Numbered from the stretch's first letter, positions 49,973-60,139 are shown. The stretch is DNA of 64,000 bases from AC-32 sp963813435 (GCA_963813435.1 CAWEYY010000004.1:186001-250000); one strand, 5' to 3'. Translations and numbers: made by a program. The notes: generated by a model not told the origin, from the sequence alone.

Positions 49973-50467
49973 ATGCGCCTGGTCGCTGTGCTCGGCTACT
50001 CGGGCCGCCGCACGGTCGGTCTGCACGCGATCTGCGCGCAGCGCCTGGCCTACGCGGAGCACATCGCGGGCGATGCCGACGCGGTTCTCCTCTCCGGCTG
50101 GGCCCGGCGACAGGACGCGGCCGGCGAGGTCGAGCTAATGCGTGAGGCGTGGGACGGTCCCGACGTCGAGCTTCTCTCGGACACGAAGGCCCGCAACACG
50201 AAGGAGAACGCGCTGGGCGTCGCGTCGGCCGCGCGGAGTCTCGGCGCGAGCGAGGTCGTCGTCGTCACTTCGAGCTGGCACGCGTTCCGGGCGCGCGCGC
50301 TCGTACGCGCGGCACTGCCCGAGGCGAACGTGTCGGTGGAGAGCTCGTCGCCTCCGGCTCGGCCTCCGCTGACGCTGCTCGCGCGCGAGCTCGCGTGCCT
50401 CGTCGCGCTGCCGGTCGAGCTGATTCGCCTGCGCGCGGCTAGCCGAGCGAGCGGAGGTGGGCGATGA
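49973..50467 (+). CDS. DUF218 (YdcF/ElyC-like) protein
   Basis: The 164-residue protein has 'LVAVLGYSGRRTVGLHAICA', 'DADAVLLSGWARRQDAAGEV', 'LLSDTKARNTKENALGVASA' and 'EVVVVTSSWHAFRARALVRA', the DUF218 blocks. Related proteins affect envelope polysaccharide metabolism. It has no clear membrane helix. Its 3' end overlaps the convergent hydrolase gene by 29 nt. Pairing with the GT2 suggests an envelope role (inference). Confidence 0.82.
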   Translation: MRLVAVLGYSGRRTVGLHAICAQRLAYAEHIAGDADAVLLSGWARRQDAAGEVELMREAWDGPDVELLSDTKARNTKENALGVASAARSLGASEVVVVTSSWHAFRARALVRAALPEANVSVESSSPPARPPLTLLARELACLVALPVELIRLRAASRASGGGR

Positions 50468-51209
50468 GCTCGTCGGTCGGGACCCAGTAGGCCTTGCGGG
50501 CGGCCGGCGACGAGCTCAGCGGCGCGAGGTGGTCGGCGACGAACGAGCCGTGCGAGTGGGCGATGTTGAGCTCGACCTGCTGGCCGGGGAAGCCCGCCCC
50601 ACGGAGCCGGTTGAGGAGCAGGCCGGCTCCATCGGAGGCGTGAGGATCCTTGTCGCTCACGAGGATCGCCATGAGCGTCTTCGGCTTGAGCGGATGGAGG
50701 TCGACGATCCGCCCCTGCTCGCCGTAGGGCACGGGGTTCACGCTCTCGATCGCCGTCGGTACCGGCAGGTGCTTGCCGGGCGCCGTGGCCGCGTACTCGA
50801 CGGCCATCGCCGCGCCGCGCGAGTAGCCGAGCGCGAGCACCGGGACGTTCTGGAGCTCGAGCTTGTCGGCCGCCGTCTTGATCCCCGCGTTCGCGGCCTT
50901 CAGCACCGAGGCGCTGTAGAGCGTCTCGTAGCGCGGGTAGACGACGACGGCTCCCTTCGAGACGAGGTGGTCGATCCACGCGCGGTGGTTCTCGGGTGTC
51001 GTCTCCGTCGCCCCGCCCTGCCCGTGGAAGAAGATGACCAGCCGCTTCGGCTTCCCTGCCGGCTTGAAGATCCAGACCCCGTTCGCGTCCTGGGTGAACG
51101 GCCCGGCAATGCTCGGGCGCGTGGGGAGAGAGCTGCTGCTTCCACTTCCGCAACCGGCGAGCACGAAGAGAAGCGCAGCGACGACGACCGGGGTCAAGGC
51201 CGTTCTCAC
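50439..51209 (-). CDS. Lipoprotein alpha/beta hydrolase
   Basis: The protein is 256 residues from GTG 51209. The signal peptide ends in a lipobox ('LLFVLAGCGSGSSSS'), so it should be a membrane-anchored extracellular lipoprotein. The fold shows 'RLVIFFHGQGGATETTPENH' (oxyanion loop) and the nucleophile elbow 'VLALGYSRGAAMAVEYAA' (G-x-S-x-G). 'AILVSDKDPHASDGAG' and 'NIAHSHGSFVADHL' provide an acid and a His. The substrate is unknown; it is a DLH- or esterase-like enzyme. Confidence 0.82.
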   Translation of the reverse strand: MRTALTPVVVAALLFVLAGCGSGSSSSLPTRPSIAGPFTQDANGVWIFKPAGKPKRLVIFFHGQGGATETTPENHRAWIDHLVSKGAVVVYPRYETLYSASVLKAANAGIKTAADKLELQNVPVLALGYSRGAAMAVEYAATAPGKHLPVPTAIESVNPVPYGEQGRIVDLHPLKPKTLMAILVSDKDPHASDGAGLLLNRLRGAGFPGQQVELNIAHSHGSFVADHLAPLSSSPAARKAYWVPTDELIAHLRSLG

Positions 51210-51261
51210 TTGACTGCTGCGACGACGAAACCGGCGAACTGTTAGGGCGGCGCAGCGCCGA

Positions 51262-51277
51262 CGCCTGCCGGCAGGCG
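51262..51277. repeat. Perfect 16-bp palindrome in divergent region
   Basis: CGCCTGCCGGCAGGCG lies between the lipoprotein hydrolase and the LacI promoter. It could be a binding site or a small stem; no family is recognised. Confidence 0.4.
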
Positions 51278-51293
51278 GGTCCGAAATCAGCTC

Positions 51294-51322
51294 TTGACAA
51301 TCTTTCCGGAAACGTTTACGGT
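51294..51322 (+). promoter_or_regulatory. Sigma-70-type promoter of the LacI/sugar operon
   Basis: TTGACA (51294-51299) and TACGGT (51317-51322) are spaced by 17 nt. The -10 box lies within the first LacI-type operator, indicating autoregulation. Confidence 0.8.
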
Positions 51323-51345
51323 CGCAATCTCCGTAAACGTTTCCG
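51307..51345. promoter_or_regulatory. Pair of inverted LacI-family operators
   Basis: CGGAAACGTTTACGG (51307-51321) and CCGTAAACGTTTCCG (51331-51345) are exact reverse complements, each with the AAACGTTT core preferred by LacI-family repressors. They are 24 bp apart centre to centre. They cover the -10 box and the start of the transcript. Confidence 0.85.
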
Positions 51346-51359
51346 AAGACAAAGGGCTC

Positions 51360-52430
51360 ATGACCAACATCCAGGAACTCGCGGAAAAGACAGGCGTTTC
51401 GGTCGCAACGGTCTCGAGGGCGTTGAACGGCTCTCCCGAGGTCAGCAAGGCGACCCGCGAGCGGATCCTGGCCCTCGCGCGAGAGCTGGATTACACGCCG
51501 AGCGCCGCGGCGCGGACGCTCGTCAGCAGCCGCTCGCACGTCATCGGCGTGATCCTCGAGACCGGCGCAGGCCACCCCGACCTGATGCACCCGTTCTTCC
51601 AGCAGGTGCTCGTCGGCCTCAAGCACGGCGCGGGCGAGCGGGGGTACGACCTGCTGCTGTTCTCGAGCGACGAGCCCGGGAATGGATTCGGGGGAACGCA
51701 CTCCTACGTGCGGCGGGCCGGCCACCACGGGGTCGACGGCGTGGTCGTCATGGGCTACGACCCGAGCGACCCGGAGATGCGACGACTGGTCGCGTCGGGC
51801 CTGCCATGCATCACGATCGACGCCGATCCCGGCGAGCCGCACTGCGGCTACGTCATGTCCGAGAACCGCGACGGTGCCGCGCAGGCCGTGCGCCATCTGT
51901 ACGGGCTCGGGCACACGCGGATCGCGACGATCGCCGGACCGCCCTGGACACGCCCGGGCCTCGACCGGCTCGAGGGCTACCGGGAGGAGATGGAGCGCCT
52001 CGGCGTCGAGGTGCGCGACGAGTACGTGATCGAAGGGGACTTCTACGACGAGAGCGGCTATCGCACGACGCGGCAGCTGCTCGAGCTGGCCGAGCCTCCG
52101 ACCGCCGTGTTCGCGGCAAGCGACCTCATGGCGGCGGGAGCTCTGCGTGCAGCCAACGAGCTGGGCGTGCGTGTTCCCGAAGACCTGGCCGTCGTCGGCT
52201 TCGACGACATCACCGTGGCGGCGCTGATCCAGCCCGCATTGACGACGATCAGGCAGGACATGCACTCCATCGGCGAGGCGGCCGCGGAAGGTCTCGGCCG
52301 GATGATCGACGACCCCGACGCGGCTCCGGTGCAGCAGCTCGCTCCGGTGCACCTCGTCGTCCGGTCGTCATGTGGAGCGCAAGGAGCGCCGAGGGAACGG
52401 ACGCTCGCAGGCGACAAGGAGGTGCGCTGA
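51360..52430 (+). CDS. LacI-family transcriptional repressor
   Basis: The 356-residue protein has an N-terminal helix-turn-helix ('NIQELAEKTGVSVATVSRAL') and hinge helix ('PSAAARTLVSSRSHVIGVIL'). A periplasmic-binding-protein-like effector domain follows ('GVDGVVVMGYDPSD', 'RDGAAQAVRHLYGLGHTRIA', 'DLAVVGFDDITVAALIQPAL'). ATG 51360 is preferred; the frame extends upstream through the operators. It probably senses a sugar linked to the downstream transporter and beta-glucosidase. It is transcribed as the first gene of the operon it controls. Confidence 0.93.
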   Translation: MTNIQELAEKTGVSVATVSRALNGSPEVSKATRERILALARELDYTPSAAARTLVSSRSHVIGVILETGAGHPDLMHPFFQQVLVGLKHGAGERGYDLLLFSSDEPGNGFGGTHSYVRRAGHHGVDGVVVMGYDPSDPEMRRLVASGLPCITIDADPGEPHCGYVMSENRDGAAQAVRHLYGLGHTRIATIAGPPWTRPGLDRLEGYREEMERLGVEVRDEYVIEGDFYDESGYRTTRQLLELAEPPTAVFAASDLMAAGALRAANELGVRVPEDLAVVGFDDITVAALIQPALTTIRQDMHSIGEAAAEGLGRMIDDPDAAPVQQLAPVHLVVRSSCGAQGAPRERTLAGDKEVR

Positions 52431-52514
52431 CCGCTAACCAGGCGGCCTGAACGCCGTCAGTAGGACGGGGCATTTCCACGTACGACGCGAGCAATCAAAG
52501 GGAGGCACGAAAAC

Positions 52515-53807
52515 GTGCACGTGAAGCGATTTATGAAGAGCCCACGAAACCGACTGGGGACACTTGTCGTGCTCCTCGGCGTCGTCGGCGTCGTCGCCAC
52601 CGGGCTCGTGGCCGGGACCGCGTCGGGCAGCGGTCGCGACAAGGTCACGTTGCGGGTCAGCCTGTTCGGCGACTTCGGGTACCACGACCTCTATACGAAG
52701 TACGAGGCAACGCATCCGAACATCGACATCAAGGAAGACATCCAGAGCTACGCAGACCACCACTCCAACCTGGCCAAGAACCTCGCGGTCGGGTCCGGAG
52801 CGGACGACGTCGAGGCGATCGAGGTCGGGTTCATCGGGCAGTTCAAGTCGCAGCCCGGCCTGTTCGTCAACCTGAACAAGTACGGCGCGAAGAAGCTCAA
52901 GAAGCGCTGGCTCCCGTGGAAGTGGTCGCAGTCCCTCGCGGGTGCCTCGCAGATCGGTCTCGGCACGGACGTCGGGAGCCTCGCGATCTGCTACCGGCGC
53001 GACCTGTTCAAGAAGGCCGGCCTGCCTTCGAGCCGCGCTGCGGTCTCGAAGATGTGGCCGACCTGGTCGAAGTACATCGCCGTCGGCAAGCGCTTCCAGA
53101 AGCACGCGCCGAATGGCGTCACGTTCTTCGACGCCGGCAGCAACGTCTTCAACGCGATGGTCGGACAGCTGAACCCGGCCTACTACACGAACAAGGGCAA
53201 GGTCATCGTCGGCTCCAACCCGAAGGTCAAGAACGCCTGGGCCCTGACGATGAACGGCATCAAGTCGCACGAGAGCGCCGGCCTCGCCGCGTTCTCGAAC
53301 GACTGGAACACCGGCTACAAGAACGGCAAGTTCGCGACCGTGACGTGCCCCGCCTGGATGATGGGTTACATCCAGGGGCAGGCCCCGAACACGGCCGGCA
53401 AGTGGGACATCGCGGCCGTTCCCGGCGGCGGCGGCAACTGGGGCGGCTCGTTCCTGAGCGTCCCGAAGCAGTCGGCTCACCAGGCCGAGGCCGTCGCGCT
53501 GATCAAGTACCTGACCTCGCCCGAGGCTGAGAAGTACATCTTCAAGCAGACGGGCAACCTCCCGAGCCAGCCGGCGCTTCTCAAGAGCCCGGCCGTCAAG
53601 GGCTTCAAGAACCCGTTCTTCAACAACGCCCCGGTCGGCAAGATCTTCGCGACCTCGGCGATGAAGCTGAAGCCGCAGATTCTGGGCCCGCACCAGGGTG
53701 ACATCCAGACCGCGGCCACGAACGCGATCCAGCGGGTCGAGCAGCACAAGCAGTCGCCCGCGCAGTCGTGGAAGCAGTTCCTGAAGGACGTCAAGGCAGC
53801 CACATAG
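52515..53807 (+). CDS. Extracellular sugar-binding protein (family 1) of an ABC importer
   Basis: The 430-residue protein has a basic N-terminus and a signal/anchor segment ('GTLVVLLGVVGVVATGLVAG') without a lipobox Cys. The mature part resembles MalE-like proteins: 'LRVSLFGDFGYHDLYTKYEA', 'GTDVGSLAICYRRDLFKKAG', 'YIQGQAPNTAGKWDIAAVPG' and 'LIKYLTSPEAEKYIFKQTGN'. GTG 52515 follows GGGAGG. Other in-frame starts exist at GTG 52521 and ATG 52533. A large hairpin follows its stop. Confidence 0.9.
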   Translation: MHVKRFMKSPRNRLGTLVVLLGVVGVVATGLVAGTASGSGRDKVTLRVSLFGDFGYHDLYTKYEATHPNIDIKEDIQSYADHHSNLAKNLAVGSGADDVEAIEVGFIGQFKSQPGLFVNLNKYGAKKLKKRWLPWKWSQSLAGASQIGLGTDVGSLAICYRRDLFKKAGLPSSRAAVSKMWPTWSKYIAVGKRFQKHAPNGVTFFDAGSNVFNAMVGQLNPAYYTNKGKVIVGSNPKVKNAWALTMNGIKSHESAGLAAFSNDWNTGYKNGKFATVTCPAWMMGYIQGQAPNTAGKWDIAAVPGGGGNWGGSFLSVPKQSAHQAEAVALIKYLTSPEAEKYIFKQTGNLPSQPALLKSPAVKGFKNPFFNNAPVGKIFATSAMKLKPQILGPHQGDIQTAATNAIQRVEQHKQSPAQSWKQFLKDVKAAT

Positions 53808-53820
53808 CGGTTTGCCCCGA

Positions 53821-53872
53821 CGATGAGCGTCCGGTCCGAGTGCACCCTCCGCTCGGGCCGGGCGCCTCATCG
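53821..53872 (+). terminator. Long imperfect hairpin between binding protein and permease
   Basis: The arm at 53821-53840 (CGATGAGCGTCCGGTCCGAG) pairs with 53852-53872 with few mismatches. It lies in the operon, after the binding-protein gene. It likely stabilises or partly terminates the mRNA, giving more binding protein than permease (inference from similar operons). Confidence 0.6.
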
Positions 53873-53902
53873 GTGTTCCTCTAGGGAGGTGTTGGGAACG
53901 GC

Positions 53903-54880
53903 ATGAGCGAAAGGACGGCAGTGCAGTCTTCGGTCGGTGCAGTCCCGGCTCGCAGGCGGATCGGAATCCGCGGTCGCCTGCACCGCGTCGACGGCAAGGC
54001 GTCCCCGTACCTCTACGTCGCGCCGTTCTTCGTGCTGTTCCTCGTCTTCGGGCTCTTCCCGCTCGGATACACGGCCTGGGTCTCGCTGACCGACCGCACG
54101 CTGCTCGATCCGAACCCGCACTTCATCGGGCTCGCCAACTACAGCGCGCTCCTCCACGACTCGTACTTCTGGAACTCGGTCGAGAACACGCTCGGCATCT
54201 GGGTGATCGCGACGATCCCGCAGCTCCTGATCGCGCTCGGGCTCGCGTCGCTCCTCAACACCGGCCTACACGCGAGGACGTTCTTCCGGATGGGCGTCGT
54301 CCTGCCGCAGGTGACCTCGCTCGTCGCCGTCGCGCTGATCTTCACCCAGCTCTTCTCGCGCGACTACGGCGTCGTCAACTACGTCCTCCACTTCGTCGGG
54401 ATCCACAACGTCGACTGGGAGGCGGGACGGCTCTCGTCCTGGATCGCGCTCTCGGTGATGGTCACCTGGCGCTGGGCCGGCTACAACGCGCTGATCTACC
54501 TCGCGGCCATGCAGGGCATCCCCGACGAGCTCTACGAGGCGGCCGCGATCGACGGGGCCGGCTGGTGGAAGCAGTTCATCCACGTGACGATCCCGCAGCT
54601 GCGGCCGACGATCATCTTCACGGTCATCATCTCGACGATCGGCGGGCTCCAGCTCTTCACCGAGCCCTACCTCTTCCAGCCGCTGAAGCAGGGTGGGACC
54701 GGCGGCTCGGCGCGCCAGTACCAGACCGTCGTCATGTACCTCTACGAGAAGGCATTCGGGAGCACGCAGTTCGACTTCGGCTATGCGGCCGCGATCGGGT
54801 GGGCCCTGTTCGTGCTGATCGCGCTGATCTCGGCCGTGAACCTGTTCATCATCCGCCGGATCAGGACGGCGGACGCCTGA
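53903..54880 (+). CDS. Sugar ABC importer permease (MalF/UgpA-like)
   Basis: The 325-residue protein has six membrane segments, beginning 'LYVAPFFVLFLVFGLFPLGY'. The EAA loop that docks on the ATPase is 'DELYEAAAIDGAGWWKQFIH'. The ATG at 53903 follows GGGAGGTG. It shares one base (A 54880) with the next gene. It works with the second permease and the ATPase at 57096. Confidence 0.93.
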   Translation: MSERTAVQSSVGAVPARRRIGIRGRLHRVDGKASPYLYVAPFFVLFLVFGLFPLGYTAWVSLTDRTLLDPNPHFIGLANYSALLHDSYFWNSVENTLGIWVIATIPQLLIALGLASLLNTGLHARTFFRMGVVLPQVTSLVAVALIFTQLFSRDYGVVNYVLHFVGIHNVDWEAGRLSSWIALSVMVTWRWAGYNALIYLAAMQGIPDELYEAAAIDGAGWWKQFIHVTIPQLRPTIIFTVIISTIGGLQLFTEPYLFQPLKQGGTGGSARQYQTVVMYLYEKAFGSTQFDFGYAAAIGWALFVLIALISAVNLFIIRRIRTADA

Positions 54881-55770
54881 TGTCGACCGTCGCGCAACCC
54901 GCTCCCGCCCCGCGCCGCAAGAGGCGAAAGGTCTCGCGGCAGTTCGGCAAGGCCGGCCCGATGACGTACGTCATCCTCGTGCTGGTCGCGATCATCTCGA
55001 TCTTCCCGCTCTACTGGTCGCTGGTGGTCGCGTCGCACGACAACTCGGCGATCGCCGCCTACCCGCCCGTGCTCACGCCGGGCACGCAGCTCTGGCACAA
55101 CATCACGCGGCTGTTCGACTCCGGCGAGGTGAACGTCGACTTCTGGAAGGCGCTGATCAACTCCGCGATCGTCGCGTCGACCGTCACCGTCGCCGTGGTC
55201 TTCTTCAGCGCGCTCGCAGGGTTCGCCTTCGCGAAGCTGCACTTCCGCGGCCGGAACGCCCTCTTCCTGCTGGTGATCGCGACGATGCTGGTGCCGGTCC
55301 AGCTCGGCGTGATCCCGCTCTACATCGAGATGGTGCACTTCGGCTGGGTCAACCACCTCGAGGCCGTGATCTTCCCGAACCTCGTGACGGCGTTCGGCGT
55401 CTTCCTCATGCGCCAGTACATCTCCGGCGCGGTGCCCGACGAGCTGATCGACGCCGCCAAGGTGGACGGCTGCTACACGCTCGGCGTCTTCTGGCACGTG
55501 ATCCTGCCTGCCGTGCGCCCGGTCGCGGCGGTGCTCGGCCTGCTCACGTTCATGACGACCTGGAACGACTTCTTCTGGCCGCTGATCGTCCTCGGCCCGC
55601 GCAACCCGACCGTCCAGGTCGCGACCTCCACGCTCGCCAGCGGCTACGTCGAGGACTACGCGCTCGTCCTCACCGGCACGTTCGTCTCAATTCTGCCGCT
55701 CCTGATCGTGTTCCTCGTCCTCGGGCGCCAGATCATCAGCGGAATCATGAAAGGAGCGGTGAAGGGATGA
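54880..55770 (+). CDS. Sugar ABC importer permease (MalG/UgpE-like)
   Basis: The 296-residue protein has six membrane segments and the EAA loop 'DELIDAAKVDGCYTLGVFWH'. 'GRNALFLLVIATMLVPVQLG' and 'LTFMTTWNDFFWPLIVL' are conserved MalG-type blocks. The N-terminal 25 residues are basic and cytoplasmic. Its stop overlaps the beta-glucosidase start by 4 nt. Confidence 0.93.
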   Translation: MSTVAQPAPAPRRKRRKVSRQFGKAGPMTYVILVLVAIISIFPLYWSLVVASHDNSAIAAYPPVLTPGTQLWHNITRLFDSGEVNVDFWKALINSAIVASTVTVAVVFFSALAGFAFAKLHFRGRNALFLLVIATMLVPVQLGVIPLYIEMVHFGWVNHLEAVIFPNLVTAFGVFLMRQYISGAVPDELIDAAKVDGCYTLGVFWHVILPAVRPVAAVLGLLTFMTTWNDFFWPLIVLGPRNPTVQVATSTLASGYVEDYALVLTGTFVSILPLLIVFLVLGRQIISGIMKGAVKG

Positions 55771-57094
55771 GCTTCCCGAGCGAGTTCGTGTGGGGTGCGG
55801 CGACGGCCGCGTACCAGATCGAGGGGGCGTGGGACGCCGACGGCCGCGGCGAGTCGATCTGGGACCGCTTCAGCCACACCCCGGGCAACGTCGCGAACGG
55901 CGACACCGGCGACCGCGCCTGCGAGCACTACTACCGCTGGGAGGACGACCTCGAGGTGATGAGCTCGCTCGGCCTCGAGGGCGTACCGCTTCTCGATCTC
56001 GTGGCCCCGCATCCAGCCGGACGGCCGCGGCCCGGCGAACCAGAAAGGGCATCGACTTCTACCGGCGGCTCACCGAGGGACTGCTCGAGCGCGGGATCAC
56101 GCCGCTCGCGACCCTCTACCACTGGGATCTCCCGCAGGCGCTCCAGGACGAGGGCGGCTGGGCCGCGCGCGACGTGGTCGACCGCTTCGAGGTCTACGCC
56201 GAGCTCGTCTACGAGGGCCTCGGCGACCTCGTCCAGGAATGGGTCACGCACAACGAGCCCTGGGTGACCGCGTTCCTCGGCTACGGCTACGGGACGAAGG
56301 CGCCCGGGATCCGCGATTGGCCGGCGGCGCTCGCCTCCGCCCACCACGTCCTGCTCTCGCACGGCAAGGCGGTGACGGCGTTCCGCGACGGCCATCGCAC
56401 CGGCCGCATCGGGATCACGCTCGACCTGACGCAGGTCTACGGCGACGCCGAGGCCGCGCTCAGGCTCGACGGCAACCGCAACCGCTGGTTCCTCGATCCG
56501 GTGCTGCGCGGCGGCTACCCGGCGGACATGGTCGACCTCTACGAGGAGCGGTACGGCCCGCTCGGGTTCGTCCAGCCGGGCGACCTCGAGCAGATCGCCG
56601 TGCCGATCGACTTCCTCGGCGTCAACTTCTACCAGCCGGCCGTCGTGCGGCTCAGCGAGGCCGACGGGCCGGTCGGCGTGCAGGAGGTGCCGGAGGACGG
56701 GCCGACCACCGCGATGGGGTGGAGGATCGTGCCGCCCGCGCTGACCGAGCTGCTCGTCCGCCTGAAGCACGACTACGGCGACATCCCGCTCGTCATCACC
56801 GAGAACGGCGCGTCGTTCGACGACCCGCCGATCGACGGCAACGAGGTCGTCGAGGACCCGCAGCGCATGGAGTACCTGCGCGACCACGTCGCGGCGGTCG
56901 GGAATGCGATCGACAAGGGCGTGGACGTGCGCGGCTACTACGTGTGGTCTCTGCTCGACAACTTCGAGTGGGAGCACGGCTACTCGAGCCGCTTCGGGAT
57001 CGTCGGCGTCGACTTCGAGAGCCAGCGCCGCGCGCCGAAGCGCAGCGCGCTCTGGTACAGGGACTTCATCAGCGAGCACCGGAACGGGAGCTGA
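55767..57094 (+). pseudogene. GH1 beta-glucosidase with two single-base insertions
   Basis: The sequence starts 'SFPSEFVWGAATAAYQIEGA' and is clearly GH1, but the frame breaks twice. An extra G in GGG 55979-55981 is followed, about 65 nt later, by an extra A in AAA 56044-56046. The bases between read 'AYRFSISWPRIQPDGRGPAN' in the middle frame, so removing both restores one continuous protein of about 442 residues. Acid/base Glu in 'WVTHNEPW' and nucleophile in 'LVITENGASF' are intact. A very recent mutation or a homopolymer sequencing error are both possible. Confidence 0.88.
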
Positions 57095-57095
57095 C

Positions 57096-58280
<1,185 letters not shown>

Positions 58281-58294
58281 GGAGCCGGGTAGGA

Positions 58295-58321
58295 GCGCCA
58301 GGCTCCGGGATTACCTGGCGC
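58295..58321. terminator. Perfect 8-bp hairpin at the end of the sugar operon
   Basis: GCGCCAGG and CCTGGCGC flank an 11-nt loop, 14 nt after the ATPase stop and between convergent genes. The remaining region to 58430 has CCTTAGGCG twice but no coding sequence or recognised RNA. Confidence 0.65.
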
Positions 58322-58430
58322 CCCGGGCGGGGGTGGTGCCATGCCGTTGTCCCCGGCTGGATCCTTAGGCGTCGAGAGGCAAGCCTTCGTTAGGACCCGG
58401 GCCGCAAGACTTAGTGAACCCTTAGGCGGT

Positions 58431-59147
58431 TCAGGCGGTGGCGGTCGACAGCCCCGCGGCCACCGCGAAACCGAGGGTCGTCGCCAACCCTGCGACGCGG
58501 CCTGACTTCGACGTCGCCTCGGGGATCATCGAGTCGACCAGCATCACGAGCAGCGCGCCCGCCGCGAAGCCGTTGACCCCGGCCTTGAAGTGGCCGCCCG
58601 CGCCGTCCGCGAGAACCCAGCCGAGCGGCGTCGACAACGCGCACACGGCAGCCACGCCGAACCAGAGTAGGCGGATCTTGCGTGGCGGCGTCTTCGCCTC
58701 CTTCATGTCCGTCGCCGAGCCGATCGCCTCGGGCAGGTTCGAGACGAAGATCGCGACAAGCAGGCTGATGCTGACTCCCGCGCCCGCGGCCAGCCCGATC
58801 CCGAGCACCAGCTGCTCCGGAATGCCGTCGAGGAACGCGCCGAGCGCGAGCGCGGTCCCGCCGCTGGCGGCCTCGTCACGCCGGCCGGGTGACATCCGGT
58901 CGACGACCCGGGCGAGCGTGAAGTAGACGATCGCGCCGAGCGCGAGCCCGATGCTGACCGCGGCCGCCCCGCCGACCTGGATTCCCTCCTCGAAGAGCTC
59001 GAAGCTGACCGCGCTGATGAGCGCGCCGGCCCCGAACGCGAGCACGAGCCCGACCAGCCGCTCCGGCCACGTCCGCGCCAGACCGAGCAGCATCCCGATC
59101 ACGAGCGACGAGGCGGCGACCGCACCCCAGAGAACCGCTGCGCCCAC
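58431..59147 (-). CDS. ZIP-family metal transporter
   Basis: The protein is 238 residues from GTG 59147, with about eight membrane helices. Helix IV holds 'ALGAFLDGIPEQLVLGIGLA' and helix V 'VAIFVSNLPEAIGSATDMKE', matching the ZIP pattern with acidic and Asn residues. The His of the usual HxxxD/E motif is replaced by Asp ('LDGIPEQ'). It probably moves a divalent metal such as zinc or manganese. It is divergent from the G1 peptidase gene. Confidence 0.82.
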   Translation of the reverse strand: MGAAVLWGAVAASSLVIGMLLGLARTWPERLVGLVLAFGAGALISAVSFELFEEGIQVGGAAAVSIGLALGAIVYFTLARVVDRMSPGRRDEAASGGTALALGAFLDGIPEQLVLGIGLAAGAGVSISLLVAIFVSNLPEAIGSATDMKEAKTPPRKIRLLWFGVAAVCALSTPLGWVLADGAGGHFKAGVNGFAAGALLVMLVDSMIPEATSKSGRVAGLATTLGFAVAAGLSTATA

Positions 59148-59173
59148 ACGCGGATAGTGGCAGCATTGCCCGG

Positions 59174-60139
59174 ATGGCACGTCCGCGGACAACGAGCGTT
59201 CTCGACAGGGTCACCGTGTTCGGGGCGACGCCGGAGGGGTTCGACCCGGCGAGGGCCACAGCGCGCCAGCTGAAGCGCTACGGCTTCCCGGATCGGCCCG
59301 ACTCGAGGAAGCAGCCCGAGCTGGCGCGCCTCTGGAAGCGAGTGTTCTCCCGCCGCATGACGGCCATCACACCCGAGCTCCGCGCTGTGCCGGGCTTCTC
59401 CAGCCGGAAGCCGAAGCGCGGCAAGCCGAGGTTCTTCGACGACCGCTGGGCCGGTGCGGTCGTGGACAACGGCTCGCTCAAGCATCCCGATGAGACGATC
59501 GAGTGGGCGTTCGGGCAGTTCGTGGTGCCCCGCGTGGCGGAGTTCGACCCGGTCGGCGACGACATGACGGTGGGTTTCTGGGTCGGAATCGACGGCGCAG
59601 GCGACAAGCAGGTCCTGCAGGCTGGGGTCCGGGCGGACGTCAGCCAGGGGTTCTTCAGCGGCGGTGTCGACTACAGCGCGTTCATCGAATGGATCGACGA
59701 GCCGCACATGAACGAGCCCCAGGACGCGGCGATCACCGTCGACAACTTCCCAGTCAGGCCGGGCGACTGGATCTCGGTGCTCGTCTGCGCGCCCTTCCCG
59801 GACGTCGGGCATCTCGTGCTCATGAACCTCTCCTGGGGATCGATGTTCACGATCAACCTGAAGGCCGACAAGGGCATCACGGTCAACGGCTCGTCGGCCG
59901 AGTGGATCGTCGAGCCTCCAGGGTTCTCGGCGCTGCCGTTCTTCTGCGAGCTCGCATTCATGGAGTGCTGGGGTGGCACGCAGTCGCACCTGTTTAACCT
60001 CGCGACCGCAACCACGCGCGAGGCCCGCGGGTTTCCGCCTCCGACGATCGACGCACCGGGCCGCGCGCTGACGGCGTCGTCCGTCGCTTGCCCAACGGTT
60101 GCGGCCGTGCGCTGGCTGCATTTCGACCAGACGAACTAG
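59174..60139 (+). CDS. G1 (glutamic) peptidase-like protein
   Basis: The protein is 321 residues. Residues about 90-260 resemble eqolisin-type G1 peptidases: 'DDRWAGAVVDNGS', 'FGQFVVPRVAEFD', 'FWVGIDGAGDKQVLQAGVRA' with the candidate catalytic Gln in 'VLQAG', and 'GSSAEWIVEPPG' with the candidate Glu. The domain lacks an obvious signal peptide and the first 85 residues are basic. Fungal enzymes of this type are secreted and acid-active, so the location of this one is unclear. Confidence 0.78.
   Translation: MARPRTTSVLDRVTVFGATPEGFDPARATARQLKRYGFPDRPDSRKQPELARLWKRVFSRRMTAITPELRAVPGFSSRKPKRGKPRFFDDRWAGAVVDNGSLKHPDETIEWAFGQFVVPRVAEFDPVGDDMTVGFWVGIDGAGDKQVLQAGVRADVSQGFFSGGVDYSAFIEWIDEPHMNEPQDAAITVDNFPVRPGDWISVLVCAPFPDVGHLVLMNLSWGSMFTINLKADKGITVNGSSAEWIVEPPGFSALPFFCELAFMECWGGTQSHLFNLATATTREARGFPPPTIDAPGRALTASSVACPTVAAVRWLHFDQTN

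Noticed and set aside
58322..58430. Possible riboswitch-like G-rich segment
   Set aside because: The adjacent genes converge on it, so it cannot be a 5' leader, and no riboswitch consensus fits. Only a repeated CCTTAGGCG was seen.
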